Below are positions 54,904 to 63,203 of a DNA stretch of 64,000 nt, one piece after another. A model generated the notes under the pieces. That model was not told the origin of the DNA. It did no database searches and saw nothing but the letters and a program-made list of their open reading frames with translations. The position numbers and the translations under genes were made by a program. The stretch is from CALJXB01 sp965225935 (GTDB taxonomy: Bacteria; Pseudomonadota; Alphaproteobacteria; Kiloniellales; JAKSDN01): NCBI GenBank assembly GCA_965225935.1, contig CBDDCC010000014.1, forward strand, positions 124,001 through 188,000, read 5' to 3'. The first letter of the stretch is position 1. Each line of letters starts with the position of its first letter.

Positions 54904-56010
54904 TCATGCCTTGGAGCAGATGAGATAGATGTGGACGTAGTCCATGGCGTGGCCCTCGGGCGCCTCGCGCACCCGCGCTTCGTAGCTGTCGTAGAAGCGG
55001 TCGACGATCCGGCGCCGCTCGTGTCCGGGGCGTTCCGTGGAGAGTCCGGTCAGGAAGACGTTCTCGCTCCAGGAGCGCAGGGTCGGGATATAACTGCGGG
55101 CGAACTTGCGGGCGTCGCCGTGCTCGGCGAAGGCCCGGGCGAAGGGGCAGCCCACGACCCGGGTCTCTACGTGCTCGAGCCGCAGGCCTGCCTGGTGGAC
55201 GGGGCTTCCCGGGTCCTCGAGGGGGGCCACGAACTGCGCGACCGTGCGGTAGCACTGGGGAAAGTTGGTGCTGTCGTACTCCTCGGGTGTGATGACGCCC
55301 TCCGCGGCGAGATCGGCCCAGAGCTCGTTGAAGGTGTCGAACATGCTGATGCCGCCGGTGTGGCCGAGGTAGCGGCCGTCCTCGTCGATGCCGAAGTTGA
55401 AGAGGGCGAGCCGCCCGCCCGGCACCAGCTCGGCGGCGCGCCGGGTCAGCATGGTCTCCCAGTCCCTGCGGCCCTGGTCCTCGTAGGCGGCGCGCTCGGC
55501 CCCTTCCGCGCCCACCATGTGGACGTGGTTGGAGATGTTGCCCGGCGTCTCGCTGATGTAGTGGGAGGCGGTGGCGGAGAAGCCGAGGTCGAGGCTTTCA
55601 GGCGGAAAGATCGCCTTGTGGAAGGAGGTGGCCGAGGCGAAGACGTGGACGCCTGGGATCTCCTCCAGATAGCTCTCGATCTCGGTCTGGCCGTGGATCA
55701 CCCGGAAGAGCTGGCTGAAGTCGTTGCGCGGCAGGTCGGTGTAGACCATCTGGATCGGACGGCCGGGCGCGCGCCGGCGCACCTCCCGGAGCACGCTGCC
55801 CACCAGGCCGATGGAAGTGCCGCCGTCGGCGCAGCCCATGTCGGCCATGGTGAAGGGCCGGGCCTCCTCGGCGACCTCCATGGCCGCCAGCGCGTCCAGC
55901 ACCAGGGGCGTTGCGCCGTCGATCACGTCCTTGGCGCCGATGGTGGCGAGCGAATAGTAGCCGCCGCCCTTCATGGCGATGTCGCGGTCGGTGGTCCTGG
56001 CCTGGCTCAT
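54904..56010 (-). CDS. SABATH-family (carboxyl) methyltransferase
   Basis: From the ATG at 56010 the protein is 368 residues; an ATG 14 codons upstream and one at MKGGGYYS are alternatives. MKGGGYYSLATIGAKDVIDG and MADMGCADGGTSIGLV match the SAM region of plant salicylate/jasmonate carboxyl methyltransferases, and SFHKAIFPPESLDLGFSATA followed by HYISETPG the substrate pocket region. SABATH enzymes methylate carboxylates. Bacterial members are uncommon. Substrate unknown. Confidence 0.8.
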   Translation of the reverse strand: MSQARTTDRDIAMKGGGYYSLATIGAKDVIDGATPLVLDALAAMEVAEEARPFTMADMGCADGGTSIGLVGSVLREVRRRAPGRPIQMVYTDLPRNDFSQLFRVIHGQTEIESYLEEIPGVHVFASATSFHKAIFPPESLDLGFSATASHYISETPGNISNHVHMVGAEGAERAAYEDQGRRDWETMLTRRAAELVPGGRLALFNFGIDEDGRYLGHTGGISMFDTFNELWADLAAEGVITPEEYDSTNFPQCYRTVAQFVAPLEDPGSPVHQAGLRLEHVETRVVGCPFARAFAEHGDARKFARSYIPTLRSWSENVFLTGLSTERPGHERRRIVDRFYDSYEARVREAPEGHAMDYVHIYLICSKA

Positions 56011-56216
56011 GGCGCGGGTTTGCAGGGCTCCGGAACGGGCTCTGGGCCGCATCCTGGCAGGGCGCCGGCCTACAACTCAAGCTTTAAAGGCCGGCCGATA
56101 TGGGTAGACTGTCGGCCCCGCCAGAGCCGGCCGAGGCTCGGCGGGGAACACCGGGGATCGCCGCTTCCGCCGCCCGGCGGGCGCGGCTGGAGACAAGAGA
56201 AGAGGGGGTAGGTTCT

Positions 56217-57044
56217 ATGGATCAGAGCATTACCGATACGACCGATCAGGTCATGGCGCTCGTCACCGAGTACGGCCTGAACATCGTGGGCGCCATCGTC
56301 ATCCTCATCATCGGCTGGATCGTCGCCAAGTGGGTCCACTCGATGGTCAAGAAGGCGCTTAGCAGGTCGAGCAAGATCGACGCCATGCTGCGGGGCTTCT
56401 TCGCCAGCCTGGCCAAGTACGTGGTGCTGATCTTCACCGGGCTGATGGTGCTCTCCCAGTTCGGGGTGCAGACCGCCAGTCTGATCGCCGTTCTTGGTGC
56501 CGCCGGCCTGGCCATCGGCCTCGCCCTCCAGGGCACCCTCAGCAACGTGGCGGCCGGGGTCATGCTCCTGATCTTCCGGCCCTTCAAGATCGGCGACTAC
56601 GTGGAGGTTGCCGGGCACGCCGGCACGGTCAAGGAGGTCTCCCTCTTCATCACGGAGCTGAGCACACCGGACAACGTGCAGATCATCGTGCCCAACAGCC
56701 AGGCCTGGGGCTCCTCCGTGGTCAACTACAGCTTCCACGAGACGCGCCGCGTGGACCTCGTGCTGGGCATCGCCTACGAGGACAACATCGGCGCGGCGGT
56801 CGCGGCGATCGAGGCCACCATCGGCGGCGACGAGCGGGTGCTGAAGGACCCGGAGCCCATGGTCGCGGTCTCCGAGCTGGCCGACAGCTCGGTCAACCTG
56901 GTCATCCGTGTCTGGTGCAACGCGGGCGACTACTGGCCGTTGAAGTTCGACCTGACCCGGGCGCTCAAGGAGAAGATGGACAGCGAGAGCATCTCCATCC
57001 CCTATCCGCAGAGCACGGTGCACATGGTCCAGCAGGCGGGATAG
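56217..57044 (+). CDS. mscS: MscS-family mechanosensitive channel
   Basis: The ATG at 56217 follows AGAGGGGG. The 275 residues have three helices; the third (GAAGLAIGLALQGTLSNVAAG) forms the pore, then the cytoplasmic beta domain with FRPFKIGDYVEVAGHAGTV and IIVPNSQAWGSSVVNYS. It releases osmolytes on hypo-osmotic shock. It is divergent from the methyltransferases. Confidence 0.93.
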   Translation: MDQSITDTTDQVMALVTEYGLNIVGAIVILIIGWIVAKWVHSMVKKALSRSSKIDAMLRGFFASLAKYVVLIFTGLMVLSQFGVQTASLIAVLGAAGLAIGLALQGTLSNVAAGVMLLIFRPFKIGDYVEVAGHAGTVKEVSLFITELSTPDNVQIIVPNSQAWGSSVVNYSFHETRRVDLVLGIAYEDNIGAAVAAIEATIGGDERVLKDPEPMVAVSELADSSVNLVIRVWCNAGDYWPLKFDLTRALKEKMDSESISIPYPQSTVHMVQQAG

Positions 57045-57074
57045 CGCCGGGCCGCTTTTGCCGCTGCCTTTCTC

Positions 57075-57102
57075 GCACCGGCCTCTCGTGGGAGGCCGGT
57101 GC
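57075..57102 (+). terminator. Hairpin after mscS
   Basis: GCACCGGCCTC (57075-57085) and GAGGCCGGTGC (57092-57102) form a perfect 11-bp stem with a 6-nt loop, 30 bp after the mscS stop. A T-rich stretch (CCCTTCTT) follows only after a few bases, so the termination signal is moderate. Confidence 0.55.
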
Positions 57103-57213
57103 GGCTCCCTTCTTGAGGCCGCGCCCTGCAAGGCAGGTCGTGCCGTCCGGACGCGGCCGCGCTAGACTGTGGCCCGCGAATCGGGCACTTCGGGAGCAAG
57201 AGAGCAAGGCACC

Positions 57214-57762
57214 ATGGTCGAGCAGAATCCGACGGGCCGCGGCCCCGTCTCGAGCAATCAGCCGATCCGGCCGGTGAGCGGCGGGCCCGAGACGGGAAGC
57301 CCTCAGAGCGACAATCAACGCCAGTTCCTGCAGATCTCCGTGGCGATCGCCATCGCCCTCTTCGCGGTGGTCGCCGGCCAGGTCTTCTTCCTCGCTCGGG
57401 ACGTGAAAATCATGTCCCAAGACCTTGTAAACATGGGAACTCGCCTGGAGCGGGTGCACGCGGACTTCACCAAGAACCAGACCATCTTCAACGAGGTGCC
57501 GGTGCTGCGCTCTCAGGTCAGCGAGATCAAGCGCCTGCTCCAGGGCGGCGAGGCCGCGGCAGGTATTCCGCCCGAAGGTCCGCAGGGCTGGACCGGCGTC
57601 CAGGTGAACGACCTGGGGCAGCTCCTGCCCTATCTCGCGCGGCTCCAGGGCGACTTGGGCGAGGCCTGGATCTACTCCAACAACGACAACTTCCTGACCG
57701 GACTGGCCCAGACGCTCCAGGATCTCGAGGCCGGGGGCGCGGGCGGCGAGCTGCCGCAGTAG
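57214..57762 (+). CDS. Single-pass membrane protein of unknown function
   Basis: The 182 residues from the ATG at 57214 have a Pro/Gly-rich N-terminus, one membrane helix (about residues 37-59) and a periplasmic or cytoplasmic coiled coil (DLVNMGTRLERVHADFTKNQ and following). No family is recognised. Its Asn/Gln-rich N-terminal stretch and coiled coil suggest a structural or partner protein. Codon use is like the neighbours. Confidence 0.7.
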   Translation: MVEQNPTGRGPVSSNQPIRPVSGGPETGSPQSDNQRQFLQISVAIAIALFAVVAGQVFFLARDVKIMSQDLVNMGTRLERVHADFTKNQTIFNEVPVLRSQVSEIKRLLQGGEAAAGIPPEGPQGWTGVQVNDLGQLLPYLARLQGDLGEAWIYSNNDNFLTGLAQTLQDLEAGGAGGELPQ

Positions 57763-57796
57763 GGGCGTTGCGGGAGCGGCCTGGGTCGGCCGTCCC

Positions 57797-59014
57797 TCAG
57801 ACGATGCCCCGCTCGCGCAGGGCCGCGATCTCGGCGCCGTCGAGGCCGAGCAGCTCTTCCAGCACCTCGTCGCTGTGCTGGCCCAGCAGGGGTGGCGCGG
57901 CGCGGTAGTCGGGTGCCGTCTCCGAGAACTTGATGGGATTGGCGATCAGCGAGACCTCGCGCCCGCCGGCAGCCGGGTGGGGCAGGGCGATCTCCATGCC
58001 GCGGGCCCGGACCTGGGGATGGTCGAAGACCTGGTCGATGCTGTTGACCGGCCCGCAGGGAACGCCGGCTTCGGTCAGCCGCTCGACCCACTCGGCCTGG
58101 CTCCTGGTCCGGGTAATCTCCGCCAGCAGCGCGTAGAGGATCTCCCGGTTGCGCACCCGTCCCGCGTTGGAGAGGAAGCGCGGGTCTTCGCCCAGCTCCC
58201 CGGCGCCCGCCACCCGGCAGAAGCTCTGGAACTGCCGGTCGTTGCCGACGGCGAGGATGAAATGGCCGTCGGCGCAGGGCAGAACCTTGTAGGGCACGAT
58301 GTTGGGATGCTCGTTGCCGAGCCGGCCGGGCGCCGCGCCGGAGGTCAGGTAGTTGAGGCCCTGGTTGGCGAGCCAGGCCACCTGGGTGTCGAGCAGCGCC
58401 AGGTCGATGTACTGGCCCCGGCCGGTCTTCTCCCGGTGATGCAGGGCGGCCAGGATGGCGCTGCTGGCGTACATGCCGGTCATCAGGTCGGCGATGGCGA
58501 CCCCCACTTTCATGGGCTCGCCGTCGGGCGCGCCGGTGACGCTCATGATCCCGCCCATGCCCTGGATGAGGAAGTCGTAGCCGGGCCGCGATGCGAAGGG
58601 GCCGGTCTGGCCGAAGCCGGTGATCGAGCAGTAGATGAGGCCGGGAAAGTCTTCCTTCAGGTCGTCGTAGGCGAGGCCGTACTTGGCCAGCCCGCCGGTC
58701 TTGAAGTTTTCCACAAGCACGTCCGAGCGGCCGATCAGGCGGCGGGCGAGGCCGGCGCCTTCGGGCTGGGCGATGTCGAGGGTGAGCGAGCGCTTGTTGC
58801 GGTTGCTGGAGAGGAAGTAGGCGCTCTCGCTGCTGTCCTCGCCGTCGGCGTTCTTGAGGAACGGCGGTCCCCAGCCACGGGTGTCATCGCCGGCGCCGGG
58901 GCGCTCCACCTTGATCACGTCGGCGCCGAGATCGCCCAAGAGCTGGGTGCAATGGGGGCCGGCCAGGACCCGCGACAGGTCGAAGACCCGGAGGCCGGTG
59001 AGGGGACCGCTCAT
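57797..59014 (-). CDS. CaiB/BaiF family III CoA-transferase
   Basis: The 405 residues match family III CoA-transferases: GLRVFDLSRVLAGPHCTQLLGDLGADVIKVE at the start (named by pattern), LLVENFK-like DVLVENFKTGGLAKYGL and VAIADLMTGMYASSAILAAL, whose aspartate is the catalytic residue. It moves CoA between carboxylic acids. The acceptor is unknown. It converges on the membrane protein gene and is divergent from the C-x3-C cluster. Confidence 0.92.
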   Translation of the reverse strand: MSGPLTGLRVFDLSRVLAGPHCTQLLGDLGADVIKVERPGAGDDTRGWGPPFLKNADGEDSSESAYFLSSNRNKRSLTLDIAQPEGAGLARRLIGRSDVLVENFKTGGLAKYGLAYDDLKEDFPGLIYCSITGFGQTGPFASRPGYDFLIQGMGGIMSVTGAPDGEPMKVGVAIADLMTGMYASSAILAALHHREKTGRGQYIDLALLDTQVAWLANQGLNYLTSGAAPGRLGNEHPNIVPYKVLPCADGHFILAVGNDRQFQSFCRVAGAGELGEDPRFLSNAGRVRNREILYALLAEITRTRSQAEWVERLTEAGVPCGPVNSIDQVFDHPQVRARGMEIALPHPAAGGREVSLIANPIKFSETAPDYRAAPPLLGQHSDEVLEELLGLDGAEIAALRERGIV

Positions 59015-59313
59015 GACAGCTCCGCCAGGCAGCTTGTGGGAGAGGGCTTCGGCGCCTTGTGGCCCAGCCCGGCGCGGCCGTCAAGCGTGGCGCGTGCCTC
59101 CGGTTGGGCGCGCCCAGTCGGTCGCGTCCGCCTATCGTTTTCGTGTGCGGATGTTATTTGCCCGCGCGCGGCGCCGCGGCGATATAGTTGGCCAACGTGG
59201 GCGCGCGAGAGGTGCGCGCCGGCCCTTGAAAAGGCGGGTAGACCCAGGGTGCGCCGTCACCGGCGCGATACTTTCCAAAGCGGCCCGCCCACGCCAGCGG
59301 AAAGGACCGAGGT
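59015..59313. promoter_or_regulatory. 299-bp divergent intergenic region with a hairpin
   Basis: The gap lies between the CoA-transferase (minus) and the C-x3-C cluster (plus). It contains GGCGCGC (59200-59206) and GCGCGCC (59214-59220), a perfect 7-bp hairpin with 7-nt loop, about 94 bp before the cluster. No other convincing signal and no ORF can be supported. The hairpin is a candidate 5' leader element. Confidence 0.4.
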
Positions 59314-59757
59314 ATGAAGCGAGTGACGCGTTTCCTGGCCGGGGGACTCCTGGCGGGCCTGCTGCTCGCGGGGGCCGGCGGGCCTGCCGCGGCGGCCGCG
59401 CCCGAGCGGGTTCAGGTGACCGGCGAGGTGATCGACACCTGGTGCTACATCACGGACATCATGTTCGCCGAGGGCAGCACCCACCACCAGTGCGCCCTCT
59501 GGTGCGCGGTCGGCGGCATCCCCGTCGGCGTGCTGGGTGACGACGGCGAGGTCTACATGGTGCTGAAGGTCGGCGACGACACCACCAACGTGGCCAACCC
59601 GGCGATCCTCGAGATCCAGACCCACCGGGTCACCGTCGACGGCAATCTCTACAAGCGAGACGGCATCAACTACCTGCTGATCGACCAGGTCGTGAACGAC
59701 GAGGGCATCGTGACCGTCAATCACGAAGACTTCGGCATCCAGCCGTTCGGGGAGTAG
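59314..59757 (+). CDS. Exported C-x3-C protein of unknown function, first of a SCO cluster
   Basis: The 147 residues have a signal peptide (KRVTRFLAGGLLAGLLLAGA, cleavage near residue 28). The mature part carries TGEVIDTWCYITD (C44), His57-His58 and the pair C60-ALW-C64, then GVLGDDGEVYMVLKVG. No family is recognised. The C-x3-C spacing matches that of the SCO protein two genes downstream, suggesting metal or thiol chemistry in the periplasm. Its stop is 4 bp before the next gene. Confidence 0.75.
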   Translation: MKRVTRFLAGGLLAGLLLAGAGGPAAAAAPERVQVTGEVIDTWCYITDIMFAEGSTHHQCALWCAVGGIPVGVLGDDGEVYMVLKVGDDTTNVANPAILEIQTHRVTVDGNLYKRDGINYLLIDQVVNDEGIVTVNHEDFGIQPFGE

Positions 59758-59761
59758 CGAC

Positions 59762-60340
59762 ATGACGCGCACGACAAGACGGACCCTGGGACTGGCGTTG
59801 GGTGCTCTGGCGCTGGCGCTGATGATGCAATCGATCTCCGGGCAACCCGCGCAGGCGGCCCAGGAATGGGGCCTGCCCGAAGAACAGGTGGCCCGCTTCG
59901 ACGCCAAGGTGGTGGACGTGCTCTGCGAGCTGACCGGCGACTGTCCGGCCAACTGCGGCAATGGCACGCGCCAGCTCGGCCTGCTGGACGACGAGGGCGT
60001 GCTGCACCTGCCGGTGAAGAACTTCACGCCCTTCACCGGCGCATCCTGGGAGCTCGAGGACTTCTGCGGCAAGAAGGTGACCGCCGACGGCCTCTTCTCC
60101 ACCAACAAGGGCTACACCATCTTCGCGCTCCAGTTCGTCCGCGAGGCGCCGGACGGCAAGTGGCGCCGCGCCAACCGTTTCACCAGCAAGTGGGCGGAGA
60201 AGAACGGGGTCGCGGCCGACGGCAAGGAGGCCAAGCAGTGGTTCCGCAACGATCCGGAAGTCATGCGTCTGATCGAAGAGGACGGCGTGTTCGGCCTGGG
60301 GGCCGACGCGGACAAGGCCTACTTCGAGGCCAACCAGTAG
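59762..60340 (+). CDS. Exported C-x3-C protein of unknown function, second of a SCO cluster
   Basis: The 192 residues have a signal peptide (about residues 1-33). The mature part has FDAKVVDVLCELTGDC (C55, C61), the pair C61-PAN-C65, LGLLDDEGVLHLPVKN and a fourth cysteine C102. The order of strand, C-x3-C and LxDDxG matches the preceding protein, so the two may share a fold. The C-terminal 60 residues are helical and basic/acidic. No family recognised. It lies 4 bp after the first and 11 bp before the SCO gene. Confidence 0.75.
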   Translation: MTRTTRRTLGLALGALALALMMQSISGQPAQAAQEWGLPEEQVARFDAKVVDVLCELTGDCPANCGNGTRQLGLLDDEGVLHLPVKNFTPFTGASWELEDFCGKKVTADGLFSTNKGYTIFALQFVREAPDGKWRRANRFTSKWAEKNGVAADGKEAKQWFRNDPEVMRLIEEDGVFGLGADADKAYFEANQ

Positions 60341-60351
60341 GACCGCAGCCG

Positions 60352-61035
60352 ATGAGCAGCGGCTGCGGGTTCCCTCGCGCGCCGGTCGCCTTCCTGGCCG
60401 CGGCACTGTTCGTCTGGGGTGCTGGGGCGGCGGCGGCGCACGAGAACCACGACCATGGCGAGGCGCAAGCCGTCGAGACGCCCGCGGCCAATGGTGATGC
60501 GCCGCCGGCTGAGACAGAGGCTATGGAGGAGGCCGACTTCGAGCCCTTTCCCGCCGATATCGGCGGCGCCTTCGCCCTGGTCGACCATACGGGCAAGGCG
60601 GTGACCGACGCCGACTTCCGCGGCCGCTACATGCTGATCTTCTTCGGCTACGCCCGCTGCGACAGCATCTGTCCGGTCGGCCTGAAGCGCATGACCGAGG
60701 CGATCGACATTCTGGGCGAGCGGGCGGACGCCGTGCAGCCGCTGCTGATCACGGTCGATCCGGAGCACGACACGCCCGAGGTCCTGGCCCAGGAGCTGCC
60801 GGCGGTCCACCCCCGGCTGGTCGGCCTGACCGGGACGAACGAGGCCCTCGCCGAGGCCCGGAAGTCCTACAAGGTCAATGCCAAGCTCGTGGGGCAGTCC
60901 TGGAAGGGCACCCCGGTGATCAGCCACGGCTCCTACATCTACCTGATGGGCCGCGACGGCGAGCTGCTGACCGTGCTGCCGCCGGTGCTGAGCTCCCAAT
61001 CCATGGCCGAGATCATCGGCCGCTACCTCTCCTAA
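60352..61035 (+). CDS. SCO1/SenC-family copper chaperone
   Basis: The 227 residues have a signal sequence (about 1-29) followed by a His-rich stretch (HENHDHG) and an acidic linker. The thioredoxin-like domain carries C103-DSI-C107 and His192 (VISHGSYIY), the copper-binding triad of SCO proteins that mature cytochrome oxidase CuA. It is the third consecutive exported protein with a C-x3-C motif. No oxidase genes are in the window, so the client is unknown. Confidence 0.92.
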   Translation: MSSGCGFPRAPVAFLAAALFVWGAGAAAAHENHDHGEAQAVETPAANGDAPPAETEAMEEADFEPFPADIGGAFALVDHTGKAVTDADFRGRYMLIFFGYARCDSICPVGLKRMTEAIDILGERADAVQPLLITVDPEHDTPEVLAQELPAVHPRLVGLTGTNEALAEARKSYKVNAKLVGQSWKGTPVISHGSYIYLMGRDGELLTVLPPVLSSQSMAEIIGRYLS

Positions 61036-61199
61036 GGCTCTATCCCTGAAAGCGTGCGGGCGGCGGCTTCAAGGCCGCCGTTCCCCTCTTTCCCTCCTTG
61101 CCGCGGGCGGCGGGATCGTCTAGGCAGGGCGCTCTTCGGGCCGCACCGTTGCTGGCCGGGCGCCGCCCTAGCTTCTCGGTCCGCTAACTGGGGGTAGAC

Positions 61200-62027
61200 A
61201 TGAAACGCTTTATTCTGATTGCTCTCGTGGTGCTGGTCGTCGTGGTCGGCGTCGGCCTCTACGTCTTCATCTCCTCGCTGGATTCGGTCGTCAAGGCGGC
61301 GGTCGAGCAGGTCGGCTCCGAAGCCACCGGCACCCAGGTGACCCTGGGAGAGGTCGAGATCTCGCCGACCAGCGGCCACGGCGCCTTGCGCAAGTTCCGC
61401 ATGACCAACCCGCAGGGCTTCGCCGCCGGCGACGCCTTCAAGTTCGACGAGGTCAGCGTCACCATCGACCTCATGACCATCTTCAGCGACCCCGTGGTGA
61501 TCGACGAGGTGGTGATCAACAAGCCCGAGATCACCTACGCGCTCGGCAAGAGCAGCAGCAACGTCGACGAGATCCGCAAGAACGCGGAGACCTACGCGGG
61601 TGCCGGCGAAGGCGGCGGCAGCAGCGGCGGTGGCGGCGAGTCCGGCAGCGGCCCGAGGCTGGTCATCAAGAACCTCTACCTGCGCGGCGGCGAGGTCGCC
61701 GTGAGCGCGCCGGAGATCACCAAGGACACCCTCTCGGCGCCGCTGCCCGACATCCACCTGACCGACATCGGCGAGGACGGCCGCGGCGCCACGCCCGCCG
61801 AGGTGGTGAACCAGGCGATCGCGGCGATCGCCGGCTCGGTGAAGCAGGCGGTCCAGTCGGTCGATGTCGACAAGCTGCTGCAGAACGCGGGCGAGATGGC
61901 CGACGAGGCCAAGAAGGCCCTCGAGGGCGCGGCCGGCGAGGCCGGCAGCGCGGCCGATGAGGCGGGAGGCGCCGCCAAGGGGGCGGTCGACGAGGCCACC
62001 GAGGGGCTCAAGAAACTGCTCGAATAG
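61200..62027 (+). CDS. Small AsmA-like membrane-anchored protein
   Basis: The 275 residues start with one membrane helix (KRFILIALVVLVVVVGVGLY) and TGTQVTLGEVEISPTSGHGA, an AsmA-like beginning. A beta-rich stretch, a Gly/Ser linker (GEGGGSSGGGGESGSG) and an Ala-rich C-terminal helix ending EATEGLKKLLE follow. The end resembles the tail of the AsmA protein at 23091-25190. Likely an envelope lipid-transfer relative; the role is unknown. GGGGGTAGAC precedes the ATG. Confidence 0.75.
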   Translation: MKRFILIALVVLVVVVGVGLYVFISSLDSVVKAAVEQVGSEATGTQVTLGEVEISPTSGHGALRKFRMTNPQGFAAGDAFKFDEVSVTIDLMTIFSDPVVIDEVVINKPEITYALGKSSSNVDEIRKNAETYAGAGEGGGSSGGGGESGSGPRLVIKNLYLRGGEVAVSAPEITKDTLSAPLPDIHLTDIGEDGRGATPAEVVNQAIAAIAGSVKQAVQSVDVDKLLQNAGEMADEAKKALEGAAGEAGSAADEAGGAAKGAVDEATEGLKKLLE

Positions 62028-62036
62028 AGCCGTCCG

Positions 62037-63203
62037 CTACGCCTTCGCGAGGTCCTTCTTCGGATCGTAGAAGGGCATCTGCACGACTGTGGCCGCGAGG
62101 GGACCGGAGGGCGCCTCGACCTCTAGGCGCGTGCCCGGTGCGGCCCGCTCGGCCGGCACCAGGGCCATGGCGATCGACTTCTCGAGCCGCGGCGAAAAGA
62201 CGGCCGAGGTGACCTTGAAGCGCGCCGGGTCCTCTTCGGCCAGCGGCCAGAAGTGCTCGTTCGACGTGGCGAGCGGCGGGCAATGGAGCTCCAGGCCGGC
62301 GAGGCGGCGGTCAACGCCGGCGGCCTTGATGCGCTTCAGGGCCGCCTTGCCGATGAAGTCGGCCTTCTGCTCCAGGTCGAGGAGGCGCTCCAGGCCCAGC
62401 TCGAAGGGGTTCTCCGCCAGGGTCGCGTCGGCGCCGTAGGAAATGAGTCCGGCCTCGATGCGGCGGATCTGGTTGGGCGCCCCGGGGCCGATCCCGTAGG
62501 GCCGGCCGGCCGCCATGATCCGCTCCCAGAGCTCGTCGCCGCGGGCGCCGTCGCGCAGGAAGACCTCGAAACCCTTCTCGCCGCTCCAGCCGGTGCGCGA
62601 GACCACCAGCGGGATGCCGTCGAGCTCGCTCTCCCGGAAGCGGAAGTACTTGAGCTCGTCCACCCAGCCGCCGAAGAGGTTGCGCAGGACTTCGGCCGAC
62701 CTGGGCCCCTGGACCTGCAGCGGCGAGACGTCGGGCTCCGAAAGCCGCACGTCCAGGCCCGAGGCGACCGCCAGGCCCTTGGCCCAGAGCAGCACGTCGC
62801 TGTCGGCGAGGGAGAGCCAGAAGTGGTTCTCGCCCAGGCGCAGCAGCACGGGGTCGTTGATCAGGCCGCCGTTCTCGTCGGTGATGGGGACGTACTTGCA
62901 CTGCCCGACCTGGCAGGCCGAGAGGTTGCGGGGCGTCAGCAGCTGGGCGAAGCGCGCCGCCTCGGGCCCGGCGATCTCCACCTGCCGCTCGACCGCCACG
63001 TCCCACAGGCTGACGTGCTCCACCAGGCGCCAGAAGTCGGCCACCGGGCTCTCGTAGTAGAGCGGCAGGTACATGTGGTTGTAGCAGCCGTAGGCCTTGC
63101 AGCCCCAGCGCCGAGTCGCCTCGAAGAAAGGCGACTTGCGCACCCGGGCCGAGATGCCGACCGGCGCCGGATCGCTCCGGCTGGGCTCCCGTTTCTCGGT
63201 CAT
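62037..63203 (-). CDS. Aminomethyltransferase-fold demethylase, DmdA-like
   Basis: The 388 residues have the GcvT/DmdA fold, with ERQVEIAGPEAARFAQLLTP, VGQCKYVPITDENGGLINDP and LSLADSDVLLWAKGLA, segments I recall as typical of dimethylsulfoniopropionate demethylase DmdA. RRIEAGLISYGAD is the folate-region signature. DmdA moves a methyl from DMSP to tetrahydrofolate, giving methylmercaptopropionate. Related GcvT-like enzymes exist, so the substrate is inferred. It overlaps the acyl-CoA ligase gene by 4 bp. Confidence 0.75.
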   Translation of the reverse strand: MTEKREPSRSDPAPVGISARVRKSPFFEATRRWGCKAYGCYNHMYLPLYYESPVADFWRLVEHVSLWDVAVERQVEIAGPEAARFAQLLTPRNLSACQVGQCKYVPITDENGGLINDPVLLRLGENHFWLSLADSDVLLWAKGLAVASGLDVRLSEPDVSPLQVQGPRSAEVLRNLFGGWVDELKYFRFRESELDGIPLVVSRTGWSGEKGFEVFLRDGARGDELWERIMAAGRPYGIGPGAPNQIRRIEAGLISYGADATLAENPFELGLERLLDLEQKADFIGKAALKRIKAAGVDRRLAGLELHCPPLATSNEHFWPLAEEDPARFKVTSAVFSPRLEKSIAMALVPAERAAPGTRLEVEAPSGPLAATVVQMPFYDPKKDLAKA

